Source: Chloroflexota bacterium (GTDB taxonomy: Bacteria; Chloroflexota; Dehalococcoidia; Lucifugimonadales; Australimonadaceae). Taken from it: a stretch of DNA of 6,346 bases. A program made the position numbers and the translations under genes. How positions within the stretch are numbered: position 1 is the stretch's first letter; each line of letters starts with the position of its first letter. Below, one piece after another: positions 1 to 6,264 of this stretch. The stretch is from assembly GCA_028875085.1 (NCBI GenBank), contig JAPPFU010000223.1, positions 1 to 6,346 on the forward strand, in the 5' to 3' direction. A model generated the notes under the pieces. It searched no databases, was not told the origin of the DNA, and saw only the letters and a program-made list of their open reading frames with translations.

Positions 1-640
1 GCACGAGCTGGCCGAGGAAGGCGTAGGTCTTGCCGGCGGCTTCAGTGCGGAGCACCTGATGGCCGGGGGTGGGACCGGGTGCGGATTCGACCCACACGCG
101 GCGCGCTACCTCTTCTTCGCCGTCCACCAAGACGAGCTGTTCCATCTCTTCGAGTGGCAGGTAGTCGTCGGAGCGGTAGAAGCGGCGGCAGCGCTCGTTG
201 GGCTTGAGGGCGGCCTCGTAGGCGCGGCGCTGGACGACGTAGCGTGCGTTGGAGAAGGTGGGGACAACCTTGCCGGAGGAGGTCATGTGGGTTGCGCCGC
301 CGGCGTATTCCTCGTGCAGGTGGGTGAGGACGACGAGGGCGATGTCCTTGGGGGTGATGCACCGGTCGCGCAGGTCGCGCAGCAACGAGGAGCGGCTGCG
401 TACGGGGGCGACGTCGGTGTCCTGCGGCGGCTTGTCACCGGGGCCGGCGTTCACGAGGATCCAGCCGTCGGGGTGGTCGATGAGCATGGAGTAGTTGCCG
501 TAAGAGACGCGGTTCTGGCGGTCGGGAGAGGAGTAGTTCTCCCAGGCGGTCTTGGGGGTGGCGCCGAAGACGGTGGCGCCGTCGGTGCGGGTGGTGCTGA
601 TGCGGAGGAGTTCCGGCGGCGGCAGGGCGGACTTGCGCAT
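1..640 (-). CDS. MBL-fold hydrolase-like protein with degenerate metal site (partial, C-terminus missing)
   Basis: Reading the minus strand from ATG at 640 gives 213 codons open to the window edge. The order of motifs is that of the metallo-beta-lactamase fold (AHL-lactonase/glyoxalase II-like): a strand with LVNAGPG (residues 62-68), VVLTHLHEEYAGG (103-115), APGPTPGHQ (187-195) and YAFLGQLV (206-213). The usual family forms are D-T-G, HxHxDH, TPGHTPGH and GD. Here only His107 and His109 of the HxHxDH motif remain. Asp111 is Glu, His112 is Tyr, the metal-binding His of the PGH motif is Pro190, the bridging Asp after FLG is Gln211, and the early Asp is Asn64. The fold call is therefore good, but hydrolase activity is doubtful. 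I chose ATG 640 because AGGAG (plus 651-655) lies 10 nt upstream and the candidate promoter would start transcription downstream of the in-frame ATG at 673. It is probably cytoplasmic; no signal peptide is visible. Confidence 0.85.
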   Translation of the reverse strand, partial: MRKSALPPPELLRISTTRTDGATVFGATPKTAWENYSSPDRQNRVSYGNYSMLIDHPDGWILVNAGPGDKPPQDTDVAPVRSRSSLLRDLRDRCITPKDIALVVLTHLHEEYAGGATHMTSSGKVVPTFSNARYVVQRRAYEAALKPNERCRRFYRSDDYLPLEEMEQLVLVDGEEEVARRVWVESAPGPTPGHQVLRTEAAGKTYAFLGQLV

Positions 641-672
641 GAGGGATGTGCTCCTGGCTGGGCTGGGGCGCA

Positions 673-701
673 TATGTAAAGGCAGAATCTCAAAATGTCA
701 A
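673..701 (-). promoter_or_regulatory. sigma70-like promoter for the MBL-fold gene
   Basis: On the minus strand a perfect TTGACA -35 box (plus 696-701) is followed after 17 bp by TACATA (plus 673-678) as a weak -10. The stretch is strikingly AT-rich for this genome. Transcription would begin near 666, giving a leader of about 26 nt that includes the AGGAG ribosome site and excludes the upstream ATG at 673. The -10 matches the consensus at only three of six positions, so the call rests mainly on the -35, the spacing and the base composition. Confidence 0.5.
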
Positions 702-779
702 TAGCAACATTCCGGGAGATAGTTCAGCATTTCAACCAAAATCCGCCGCCGGCGACTTGGGAGCACCCCGGGGAGGGGA

Positions 780-819
780 CTGAGTGTGCCCTTCGAGTTC
801 ACTCAGGGCGAGCGAAGGG
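780..819. repeat. hairpin-forming intergenic repeat-like element (two overlapping inverted repeats)
   Basis: Two exact 7-bp inverted repeats overlap here: CTGAGTG (780-786) with CACTCAG (800-806), and CCCTTCG (789-795) with CGAAGGG (813-819). They share bases, so the two hairpins would exclude each other. The CCCTTCG...CTCAGGGCGA...GAAGGG layout resembles, from memory, short dispersed intergenic repeats common in Chloroflexota and other environmental genomes. It lies just past the stop codon of the minus-strand membrane protein gene and could act as an RNA 3' end. There is no T-tract, so it is not a classical intrinsic terminator. Confidence 0.5.
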
Positions 820-825
820 GGAGGG

Positions 826-1161
826 CTAAGGAGCCTCGGCGCCGGCGTTGGCTCTGGCAGCGGAGCGCCCGCCGAGGAGCGCGCCGAGGGCGCCCAGGCC
901 GCCTGCGTAGAGGCCGACTAGGACGGCGACGGCGTAGAGGAAGGCCGCGTCGAGCGCAAGCGCGGCGACGGCGACGGCGGCAAAGGCGACCATCCCCATC
1001 ACTGCGCCGACGCCGAGGGCCTGGCGTGGCGCCGCGGCCGCCTTGGAGCCGCCGATGAAGCCTCCAATGAAGGGGGAGGGCAGCGCCGTGAAGAAGTGGA
1101 CGATGGGGATCAGCAGCAGGCCGATCATCACGCCCGCGCCGATGAGTCCCCCTTGTAGCAT
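826..1161 (-). CDS. small glycine/alanine-rich integral membrane protein, function unknown
   Basis: This is a complete 111-residue ORF that I cannot assign to a named function. It is strongly hydrophobic, with likely membrane segments at about residues 4-26, 48-70 and 72-96. A short PFIGGFIGG stretch (30-38) could be a re-entrant or glycine-zipper segment; such PFIGGFI(A/G)G motifs occur in small DUF5518-type membrane proteins, a loose similarity only. The C-terminal tail (98-111) is polar and Arg/Ala-rich, presumably outside the bilayer. GGAG sits 7 nt before the ATG, supporting this start. It is read in the same direction as the MBL-fold gene but 185 bp upstream of it, with a separate promoter candidate between, so co-transcription is not required. 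The overlapping plus-strand frame is a low-complexity Arg-rich shadow. Confidence 0.7.
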   Translation of the reverse strand: MLQGGLIGAGVMIGLLLIPIVHFFTALPSPFIGGFIGGSKAAAAPRQALGVGAVMGMVAFAAVAVAALALDAAFLYAVAVLVGLYAGGLGALGALLGGRSAARANAGAEAP

Positions 1162-1211
1162 CTCGCGCTCCAGGCCTGTCCTAATCGCGTCCCGTCAGAG
1201 GCTTCGAACAA

Positions 1212-1239
1212 CGATTAGACTTTAGTTAGTATCAGTCAA
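1212..1239 (-). promoter_or_regulatory. possible promoter in AT-rich divergent spacer
   Basis: The spacer between the membrane protein and the MFS gene has an AT-rich patch at about 1201-1240. On the minus strand TTGACT (plus 1234-1239) is followed after 16 bp by TAATCG (plus 1212-1217), a weak -10. On the plus strand TAGTAT (1227-1232) could be a -10 for the transporter, but its -35 is poor. The rest of the spacer to 1425 is GC-rich with no structure I can name. The AT-rich position is more convincing than the individual boxes. Confidence 0.3.
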
Positions 1240-1425
1240 GGCTAGTGCCGAAGCTGGCTCTCTGGGACGCAACGGCGCCGCGCGGATCGGGCGGCCCCGG
1301 TCCGGCGTATAGCCCCGGCGAGCGGCGATTGTACCGGCGCGGCGTCGCCTGCGCCACGAACGCCGCCGCGAGCCGGGCGGAGCGCGCCATCGTCAGGGCA
1401 GCACGGGAGAGGGAGTACAGGGAGT

Positions 1426-2670
1426 ATGAGGGAGGGAGCGCGCGCGGCGCCGTCGCGGGTGCGGACGTTCGAGGCGCTGCACGACGGAACGTTCCGGCGG
1501 CTGTGGGCGGCGTCGTGGGCGTACTACACCTACCGCGCGATGGAATTCGCGGTGCTGTCTTGGCTGGTGCTGGAGCTGACCGACTCGCCCGCGATGGTGG
1601 CGCTGGTGGGGGTGTCGCGCGCGGCGCCGATGTTCGCGCTGGGCCTGTTTGCGGGGAGCGTGTCCGACCGCTTCGGGCGCAAATGGGTGATGGCCGTAGC
1701 GCAGGCGCTGAGTTTCGCGGTAGTGGCGGCGTTGACGTGGGCGCTGCTGGCGGAGCGGGTCGCGCCGTGGCACGCCTTCGCGGCCATCGCGCTGACGGGG
1801 ACGGCGTGGGCGCTGGACTACACGGCGCGACGGGCTTACTTGGCGTCGCTGTTCGAGGGGCGCTCGCTGACGAACGCGATGGCGTTAGACACGGGCTTGC
1901 TCATCAGCAGCAACCTGACGGGGCCGGTGCTGGGCACGGTGTTGATCCGGTGGAGCGGGTTCGGTGGCGCCTACGCGGGAATCGCAGTGCTGAGCGCGCT
2001 AGCCATCGCGCTGGTGTTGACGGCGCGAACCGACCGCGCGCCGGGGCAGCGGGCGAATCCGTTGAACGCCATCGCGGAGGCGGTGGCGGTTACGCGGCGG
2101 CAGCGTCCGATCCTGGCGGCGGTGCTGGTTACGGCGAGCTTCAATCTGTTCGGATGGCCTATCAGCACGCAGATACCGGTGATGGCGCGGGACGAGTTGG
2201 GCGCGTCGGAGGTACTGTTCGGCCTGCTGGCGGGAGGACTCGGGGCGGGCGCGTTGGTAGGCGCGGTGCTGCTGGCGGCCTTCAACCCGACGCGGCGTGG
2301 GTCGGTCTATTCGCTGGGCACGCTGGTGTTCCACGCGGCGGCGCTGGGATTCGCCCTATCGCCGTGGTATCCACTGTCGGTGGGGCTGCTGCTGATCGCG
2401 GGCGTGGGGCTGGTGTGCTTCGGCATCATGCAGCCGCTGCTGGTGCTGGAGGTAGTCCCGGCGGAGTTGCGGGGCCGGGCGATGGGCGCGCTGGCGCTGG
2501 CCATCGGGATGGGGCCGTTCGGTATGACGATGGTCGGATTCCTGGCCGAGGCGCTTGGGCCGCGCGCCGGCATCGCGGCATTGAGCGTTGTCGGAATGGG
2601 AGCGATCGTCGTGCTGCGCGCCAAGTTCGCCGTGCTGCGCGACGCGCGCGAGCGCGGAGTGGAGAGCTGA
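1426..2670 (+). CDS. MFS transporter, EntS/MFS_3-like efflux family
   Basis: This 414-residue protein is of normal length for a 12-helix major facilitator. After a short basic N-terminus, FRRLWAASW (23-31) leads into helix 1. The loop between helices 2 and 3 carries the canonical motif A, GSVSDRFGRK (77-86), with Asp81, Gly84 and Arg85 in place. A long polar central loop (about 200-228) separates the two halves. In the second half VVPAELRGRAMG (343-354) matches the VPxELRGRxMG signature of the enterobactin-exporter-like MFS_3 group. Members of this group export siderophores, macrolides or other small molecules by proton exchange across the cytoplasmic membrane; the substrate here is unknown. 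The start is supported by GAGGGAG (1409-1415) 10 nt upstream; a second GGGAG directly against the ATG is too close. Its 3' end faces the amidohydrolase gene with 13 bp between stops and no visible terminator. Confidence 0.88.
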   Translation: MREGARAAPSRVRTFEALHDGTFRRLWAASWAYYTYRAMEFAVLSWLVLELTDSPAMVALVGVSRAAPMFALGLFAGSVSDRFGRKWVMAVAQALSFAVVAALTWALLAERVAPWHAFAAIALTGTAWALDYTARRAYLASLFEGRSLTNAMALDTGLLISSNLTGPVLGTVLIRWSGFGGAYAGIAVLSALAIALVLTARTDRAPGQRANPLNAIAEAVAVTRRQRPILAAVLVTASFNLFGWPISTQIPVMARDELGASEVLFGLLAGGLGAGALVGAVLLAAFNPTRRGSVYSLGTLVFHAAALGFALSPWYPLSVGLLLIAGVGLVCFGIMQPLLVLEVVPAELRGRAMGALALAIGMGPFGMTMVGFLAEALGPRAGIAALSVVGMGAIVVLRAKFAVLRDARERGVES

Positions 2671-2683
2671 GGACGCAGCGCCG

Positions 2684-4174
2684 TTACGCCGTCAGCAGGC
2701 GCTCGACCGCCGTCTCCTTGTCGAAGGTCTTGAGCAGCCAGCCGACGGGGACGAGGAAGCGGTTCTCCATGAACAGGTCGAACACGCCGTCCACGGCGTG
2801 GACCTCGTCGATGCCCATGGCGGTGACGCGGCGCTTGAACGTCTTGTGCAGGTCGTGCCCCTCGTCCCACGCAATCTCCGCGTAGTCGCGGCCCAGCGCG
2901 TGGGCGAACTCGCGCTGCTCGTCGTCCAGGCGCCCCTCCAGCACGGATAGGTCGTCGTCCGCCATCAGCGGCATGAACGACCAGTTTGACTGTTCGAGCG
3001 ACGGCTCGAAGTCCGCCTCGATCACCTCGCCGTCCATCACGCAGAAGGCGGGCTTGATCATGCGGTTGCCCGCGCGCTTGACGCCCTTGTGGTCGCGGAA
3101 GGTGTAGTCGCCGTCCTCGACTTCGAACACGGTGGCGCGCGCCGGGTAGCCGGGCGTCAGGCTGCCCATCTTGTCTTCGAGGCGCAGGATGCGGGCGGGG
3201 TTGATGGTTACGCGCTCGACCAACTCGGGGATGGTCAGGCCGTGGTTGAGGAAGATGGACATGACGTGCGCGAGGGAGTGGACGGGGCCGGTTACGTTGA
3301 CGCCTTGGAGGTCGGTGTCGATGGCGTCGGTAATCACGTCTGCAGCGAGCAGTTTGTCGAAGACGTCCCAATCGAAGTTCAGGCCGCCGTAGCCGACGTC
3401 GAGCCACACGCCGCGCTTGCGGGCGGCGTAGAGCTCCGGCAGCACCTCGCCGTCCTCTCCCAGCAGGCCGCCCCGATTCCCGGTGTAGGTGTGGGTAACG
3501 CAGTCGCCGGGGCGCATAGTGTCGAGGACTTCCTTGGTGATGATGGGGCCGGGCGAGCGGAGCACGTCGCGGAAGCCCGATTCGCCGCGCTGGTCGCCGA
3601 TGTGCATGTACATCGGCAGGCCGACCCTGTCGGCGATGGCGCGCGCCGCCTCCACCGGGCGGAAGCCCAGGCGCGTAACGGTGGCCGACTTGATCATCCG
3701 CACGCGGTCGCGGTTCCTGTCCACCATATCCAGCCAGTCGTCGAGGGGGACTTGGAGCGACTGGTTGGGCTCCTGGTCGAGCACGCCGCGGTCGCCCAGG
3801 TAGATGCCCGCCGCGTTGTAGAGCGGCAGCGCGTAGATGTCGGTCTTGGTGCGCCCCTCCCAGTAGGTGCGGCAGTCGTCGTACGTCCACGCTCCGGCGC
3901 CGCCTGCGTCGACCACCGTCGTAACGCCGTGCAGCACGCCGATGGTGTCGGGGTGAGAAAAGGCGAGGTGGCTGTACGTGTGCACATGCATGTCGATCCA
4001 GCCCGGGGAGAGGAATTTCCCTCGGGCGTCGATGCGGCGGGCGGCGTCGGCGAGGTCGAGGTCGTCGCCCACCGCCGCGATCTTGCCGCCGGCGACGGCC
4101 ACGTTGGTCACCCGGTCGATGTTCTGGGCGGGGTCGACGACCCGCGCGCCTTCGATCACGATGTCGTACTTCAT
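2684..4174 (-). CDS. amidohydrolase/deacetylase-family metallohydrolase (paralogue A)
   Basis: This 496-residue amidohydrolase-superfamily protein has the subfamily pattern of EF_0837/Atu3266-like enzymes, which resemble dihydroorotase and D-aminoacylase and hydrolyse cyclic amide or N-acyl bonds. Visible landmarks are the N-terminal beta-sandwich MKYDIVIEGARVVDP, DMHVH (His63, His65), a barrel strand VRMIKSA (158-164), YMHIGD (His191), CVTHTY (His228) and the catalytic Asp288 in DTDLQGVN, then NPAR and GSLTPGYPA returning to the sandwich. The residue best aligned with the metal-bridging carboxylated lysine is Arg159; Lys162 lies three residues on. A region of about 95 residues (399-496) extends past the usual family length. 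I chose ATG 4174 rather than ATG 4186: GGAGG (plus 4180-4184) lies 5 nt before it, and the start then matches the divergent paralogue exactly. No signal peptide is seen, so it is probably cytoplasmic. The substrate is unknown. Confidence 0.9.
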   Translation of the reverse strand: MKYDIVIEGARVVDPAQNIDRVTNVAVAGGKIAAVGDDLDLADAARRIDARGKFLSPGWIDMHVHTYSHLAFSHPDTIGVLHGVTTVVDAGGAGAWTYDDCRTYWEGRTKTDIYALPLYNAAGIYLGDRGVLDQEPNQSLQVPLDDWLDMVDRNRDRVRMIKSATVTRLGFRPVEAARAIADRVGLPMYMHIGDQRGESGFRDVLRSPGPIITKEVLDTMRPGDCVTHTYTGNRGGLLGEDGEVLPELYAARKRGVWLDVGYGGLNFDWDVFDKLLAADVITDAIDTDLQGVNVTGPVHSLAHVMSIFLNHGLTIPELVERVTINPARILRLEDKMGSLTPGYPARATVFEVEDGDYTFRDHKGVKRAGNRMIKPAFCVMDGEVIEADFEPSLEQSNWSFMPLMADDDLSVLEGRLDDEQREFAHALGRDYAEIAWDEGHDLHKTFKRRVTAMGIDEVHAVDGVFDLFMENRFLVPVGWLLKTFDKETAVERLLTA

Positions 4175-4198
4175 GGCCGCCTCCATTCGACGGGTCCT

Positions 4199-4212
4199 TT
4201 GGCTTACGCCAA
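4199..4212. promoter_or_regulatory. inverted repeat overlapping promoter A, candidate operator
   Basis: TTGGC (4199-4203) and GCCAA (4208-4212) form an exact 5-bp inverted repeat with a 4-bp spacer. It covers the predicted transcription start of amidohydrolase A. The position suits an operator, but short palindromes arise by chance in GC-rich DNA, and no regulator gene is in the window. Confidence 0.25.
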
Positions 4213-4239
4213 TGTACGCCTGGCCGGGGCGCCGGTCAA
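4211..4239 (-). promoter_or_regulatory. sigma70-like promoter for amidohydrolase A
   Basis: On the minus strand TTGACC (plus 4234-4239) and TACATT (plus 4211-4216) are separated by 17 bp, matching the consensus boxes at five and four of six positions. Transcription would start near 4204, leaving a leader of about 30 nt before ATG 4174. A small palindrome, TTGGC-TTAC-GCCAA (4199-4212), overlaps the -10 and the predicted start point, where a repressor could act. Confidence 0.6.
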
Positions 4240-4253
4240 ACGCTTACGGCGCG

Positions 4254-4269
4254 GCTATGGGCGCATAGC
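4254..4269. promoter_or_regulatory. central inverted repeat in the divergent intergenic region
   Basis: GCTATG (4254-4259) and CATAGC (4264-4269) form an exact 6-bp inverted repeat with a 4-bp spacer. It lies just upstream of the -35 of amidohydrolase A and about 60 bp upstream of the -35 of amidohydrolase B. It could be a shared activator site for both promoters. This is inference from position alone. Confidence 0.25.
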
Positions 4270-4331
4270 GCGTCAATCCGCCGTTTTGCCCGGCTCGCGC
4301 GCCGATTTCCGCCTCCGCGCGCCCGCGTATG

Positions 4332-4361
4332 TTGACGAGCGCGGTTTGGCGGGTCTAGAGT
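4332..4361 (+). promoter_or_regulatory. sigma70-like promoter for the amidohydrolase B operon
   Basis: TTGACG (4332-4337) and TAGAGT (4356-4361) are 18 bp apart and match the consensus at five and four of six positions. The start point would be near 4368, giving a leader of about 57 nt. An inverted repeat AGAGT (4357-4361) / ACTCT (4368-4372) covers the -10 and start site, and a weak 5-bp hairpin TGAGC/GCTCA (4374-4378 with 4386-4390) falls in the leader. Confidence 0.55.
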
Positions 4362-4424
4362 GTCTCAACTCTGTGAGCGTTCGCGGCTCAGCGGCCTATC
4401 CGCCGCGCCGCGTGGGAGGCAGTC

Positions 4425-5897
4425 ATGCAGTACGACCTCGTCATCACCGGAGGCCACGTTCTCGACCCTGCCCGCGGCATCGACCGCATCACGAACGTCG
4501 CCGTCGCCGACGGCAAGATCGCGGCGGTGGGCGAGCAGGTGGACGCGACGCAAGCCAAGCAGACGCTGGACGCGTCGGGGCAGTACGTAACGCCCGGCTG
4601 GTTCGACATGCACGTGCACGCTTACAGCCACCTCGCGTTCTCCCACCCGGACACGATCGGCGTGCTCCAGGGCGTGCCGACGATGCTGGACGCGGGCGGC
4701 GCGGGGGCGTGGACGTACGACGACTGCCGCAGCTACTGGGAGGGGCGGTGCAAAACGGATATCTTCGCGTTCGTGATGTACAACGCCGCTGGCATCTACA
4801 CCGGCGCGCGGGCCATCCTCGACGTGGAGACGAACAACGTCTTGGAGATACCGCTGGAGGAGTGGAAGGACGTCATCGGGCGCAACAGTGACCGGGTGAA
4901 GATGGTGAAGTCGGCCGCCATCACGCGGCTGGGCTTCACGCCCGTCGCGGCGGCGCAGCAGATATCGGAAGCCACGGGTGTGCCCATCTACATGCACGTG
5001 GGCGATATCGGCGACTTCGGCAACCAGCCCAAGCACATGACCATCATCACGCGCGAAGTGATCGACATGCTGCGCCCCGGCGACATCGTCACCCACGTCT
5101 ACACGGGCAACTGGGGCAATCTGCTCGACGACCGGGGCACGGTCTACCCGGAGGTGATGGCGGCCAAGAAGCGCGGCGTGCTGTTCGACGTGGGCTTCGG
5201 CGGCCTGAACTTCGGCTTCGACGCCTACGACCGCTTGCTCAACCAGGGCGTCGTCACCGACGTCATCAGCTCCGACCTCCAGGGCGTGAACATCACCGGG
5301 CCTGCCCACTCGCTGGCGCACGTGATGTCGCTCTTTATGAACTTCGGCATGACGCTGAAGGACGTGGTGGAGCGGGTTACTATCAACCCGGCCAAGGCGC
5401 AGGGTCTCGACCACATGATCGGCAGCCTGACGCCCGGCTATCCGGCCCGCATCACCGTGTTTGGCGTCGAGGAAGGCTCCTACACCTTCCGCGACTGCGA
5501 AGGCGGCAAGCGCACCGGCTCGCAGATGATCGTGCCCAGCCACTGCGTGATGGACGGCGAGCTGATCGAGTGCGACATGGAGGCGGGGACGGTGCAGGAG
5601 AATTGGTCGTTCATGCCTGCGCAGGACGACATCGCGCGCAACGCCGCCGCCCTCGACGGCGAGCAGCGCGAGTTCGCCCGCGCGCTGGCGTCCGACTTCC
5701 AAAGCGCGAACTGGGACGACGGCAAGGGCCTGCACAACGTGTTCAAGGGGCGCGTCGGTGCCTACGGCATCGATGAGCGCAAGGCGAGCGACGCGGTGTA
5801 CGACCTGCTGCTGGAGAGCCGCTTCTGCGTCCCGGTAGGCTGGCTGCTCAACGGCCTCGAGAAGGACGAGACGCTGCACCGGCTGGCGAAGGCGTAG
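4425..5897 (+). CDS. amidohydrolase/deacetylase-family metallohydrolase (paralogue B)
   Basis: This 490-residue protein is the divergently transcribed paralogue of the gene at 2684-4174. My ungapped count gives 69 identities in the first 100 residues. The metal-site set of EF_0837/Atu3266-like enzymes looks complete: His63 and His65 (DMHVH), Lys159 in VKMVKSA as the candidate carboxylated bridging lysine, His191 (YMHVGD), His224 (IVTHVY) and catalytic Asp284 (SSDLQGVN). It therefore probably binds two divalent metals and hydrolyses an amide, cyclic imide or ester bond in the cytoplasm; the substrate is unknown. Residues 393-490, with NWSFMP, EQREFARAL, GRVGAYGIDE and RFCVPVGWLL, form an extra C-terminal region shared with the paralogue. 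The start is set by GGGAGG (4414-4419) 5 nt before the ATG. It heads an apparent operon with the Rieske gene 25 bp downstream. The long antisense frame opposite it is a codon-bias shadow. Confidence 0.92.
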   Translation: MQYDLVITGGHVLDPARGIDRITNVAVADGKIAAVGEQVDATQAKQTLDASGQYVTPGWFDMHVHAYSHLAFSHPDTIGVLQGVPTMLDAGGAGAWTYDDCRSYWEGRCKTDIFAFVMYNAAGIYTGARAILDVETNNVLEIPLEEWKDVIGRNSDRVKMVKSAAITRLGFTPVAAAQQISEATGVPIYMHVGDIGDFGNQPKHMTIITREVIDMLRPGDIVTHVYTGNWGNLLDDRGTVYPEVMAAKKRGVLFDVGFGGLNFGFDAYDRLLNQGVVTDVISSDLQGVNITGPAHSLAHVMSLFMNFGMTLKDVVERVTINPAKAQGLDHMIGSLTPGYPARITVFGVEEGSYTFRDCEGGKRTGSQMIVPSHCVMDGELIECDMEAGTVQENWSFMPAQDDIARNAAALDGEQREFARALASDFQSANWDDGKGLHNVFKGRVGAYGIDERKASDAVYDLLLESRFCVPVGWLLNGLEKDETLHRLAKA

Positions 5898-5922
5898 CCG
5901 CGCCAAGGAGCCGAATCCGAGC

Positions 5923-6264
5923 GTGACCACGAATCCGACGCAAGAGCCGCTGACCGTCCCTTACCCCAAGGAACTGAGGGACGAGGAGGACGACCTCGCC
6001 ATCGTCAACGTCGAAGGGCGCGAGATTGTGCTGCTGAGCGTCAATGGCGAGTTGCGGGCGGTCGACCGCGTCTGCCCGCACGAGGAGGGCGACCTGGGGG
6101 AGGGGCTGCTCTTCGGCAAGAACATCAAGTGCCCAGTTCACGGCTGGATCTTCGACCTGAGCACCGGGCGCTGCCTGAATCAGCGCGGCAGTTGGACGAC
6201 GGTGTATGAGGTCGAGGTGAACGGCGACAACATCCTGTTGCATCCCAAGGGGGAAGGCCAATGA
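5923..6264 (+). CDS. Rieske [2Fe-2S] ferredoxin-type protein
   Basis: This is a complete 113-residue single-domain Rieske protein. The two cluster-binding boxes are CPH (Cys51, His53) and CPVHGW (Cys70, His73), spaced Cys-X-His-X16-Cys-X2-His, followed by FDLSTGRC. These ligands hold a [2Fe-2S] cluster with two Cys and two His. Proteins of this size serve as soluble ferredoxins for oxygenases or as small NirD-like subunits. There is no transmembrane helix or Tat signal, so it is likely cytoplasmic. Its partner is unknown because no oxygenase or reductase is within the window. The start is GTG, with AAGGAG (5905-5910) 12 nt upstream, a slightly long spacing; no better start exists between the preceding stop and the first conserved residues. 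The gene follows amidohydrolase B by 25 bp and overlaps the next gene by four bases (ATGA), so the three are probably one transcript. Confidence 0.9.
   Translation: MTTNPTQEPLTVPYPKELRDEEDDLAIVNVEGREIVLLSVNGELRAVDRVCPHEEGDLGEGLLFGKNIKCPVHGWIFDLSTGRCLNQRGSWTTVYEVEVNGDNILLHPKGEGQ

Noticed and set aside
641..673. Start of the MBL-fold gene at ATG 673 (11 residues longer)
   Set aside because: It has no ribosome site and would lie inside the predicted -10 box.
59..679. 206-codon plus-strand frame opposite the MBL-fold gene
   Set aside because: It is Gly/Val-rich and motif-free, whereas the minus strand carries the ordered MBL-fold landmarks.
766..773. CCCCGGGG palindrome as a regulatory site
   Set aside because: Perfect but only 8 bp of G/C in a GC-rich genome; chance is sufficient.
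2671..2683. Bidirectional terminator between the convergent MFS and amidohydrolase A genes
   Set aside because: The 13-bp gap and its flanks show no convincing stem and no T-tract.
1245..2885. 546-codon plus-strand frame overlapping the MFS gene
   Set aside because: It lies one frame off the transporter, is Gly/Arg/Ala-rich low complexity and shows no domain. It is a GC-codon-bias shadow.
2307..3890. 527-codon minus-strand frame over amidohydrolase A and the end of the MFS gene
   Set aside because: It is a frame-shifted version of amidohydrolase A, dominated by Arg/Pro/Ala, and runs antisense into the transporter.
4175..4186. Start of amidohydrolase A at ATG 4186 (four residues longer)
   Set aside because: That ATG overlaps the GGAGG ribosome site, and ATG 4174 has ideal 5-nt spacing and matches the paralogue's start.
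3089..4891. 600-codon plus-strand frame opposite amidohydrolase A
   Set aside because: It is antisense to a gene with a complete motif set, spans the promoter region and reads into the wrong frame of amidohydrolase B.
4365..5930. 521-codon minus-strand frame opposite amidohydrolase B
   Set aside because: It is the same antisense shadow effect: His/Val/Asp-rich and without recognisable domains.
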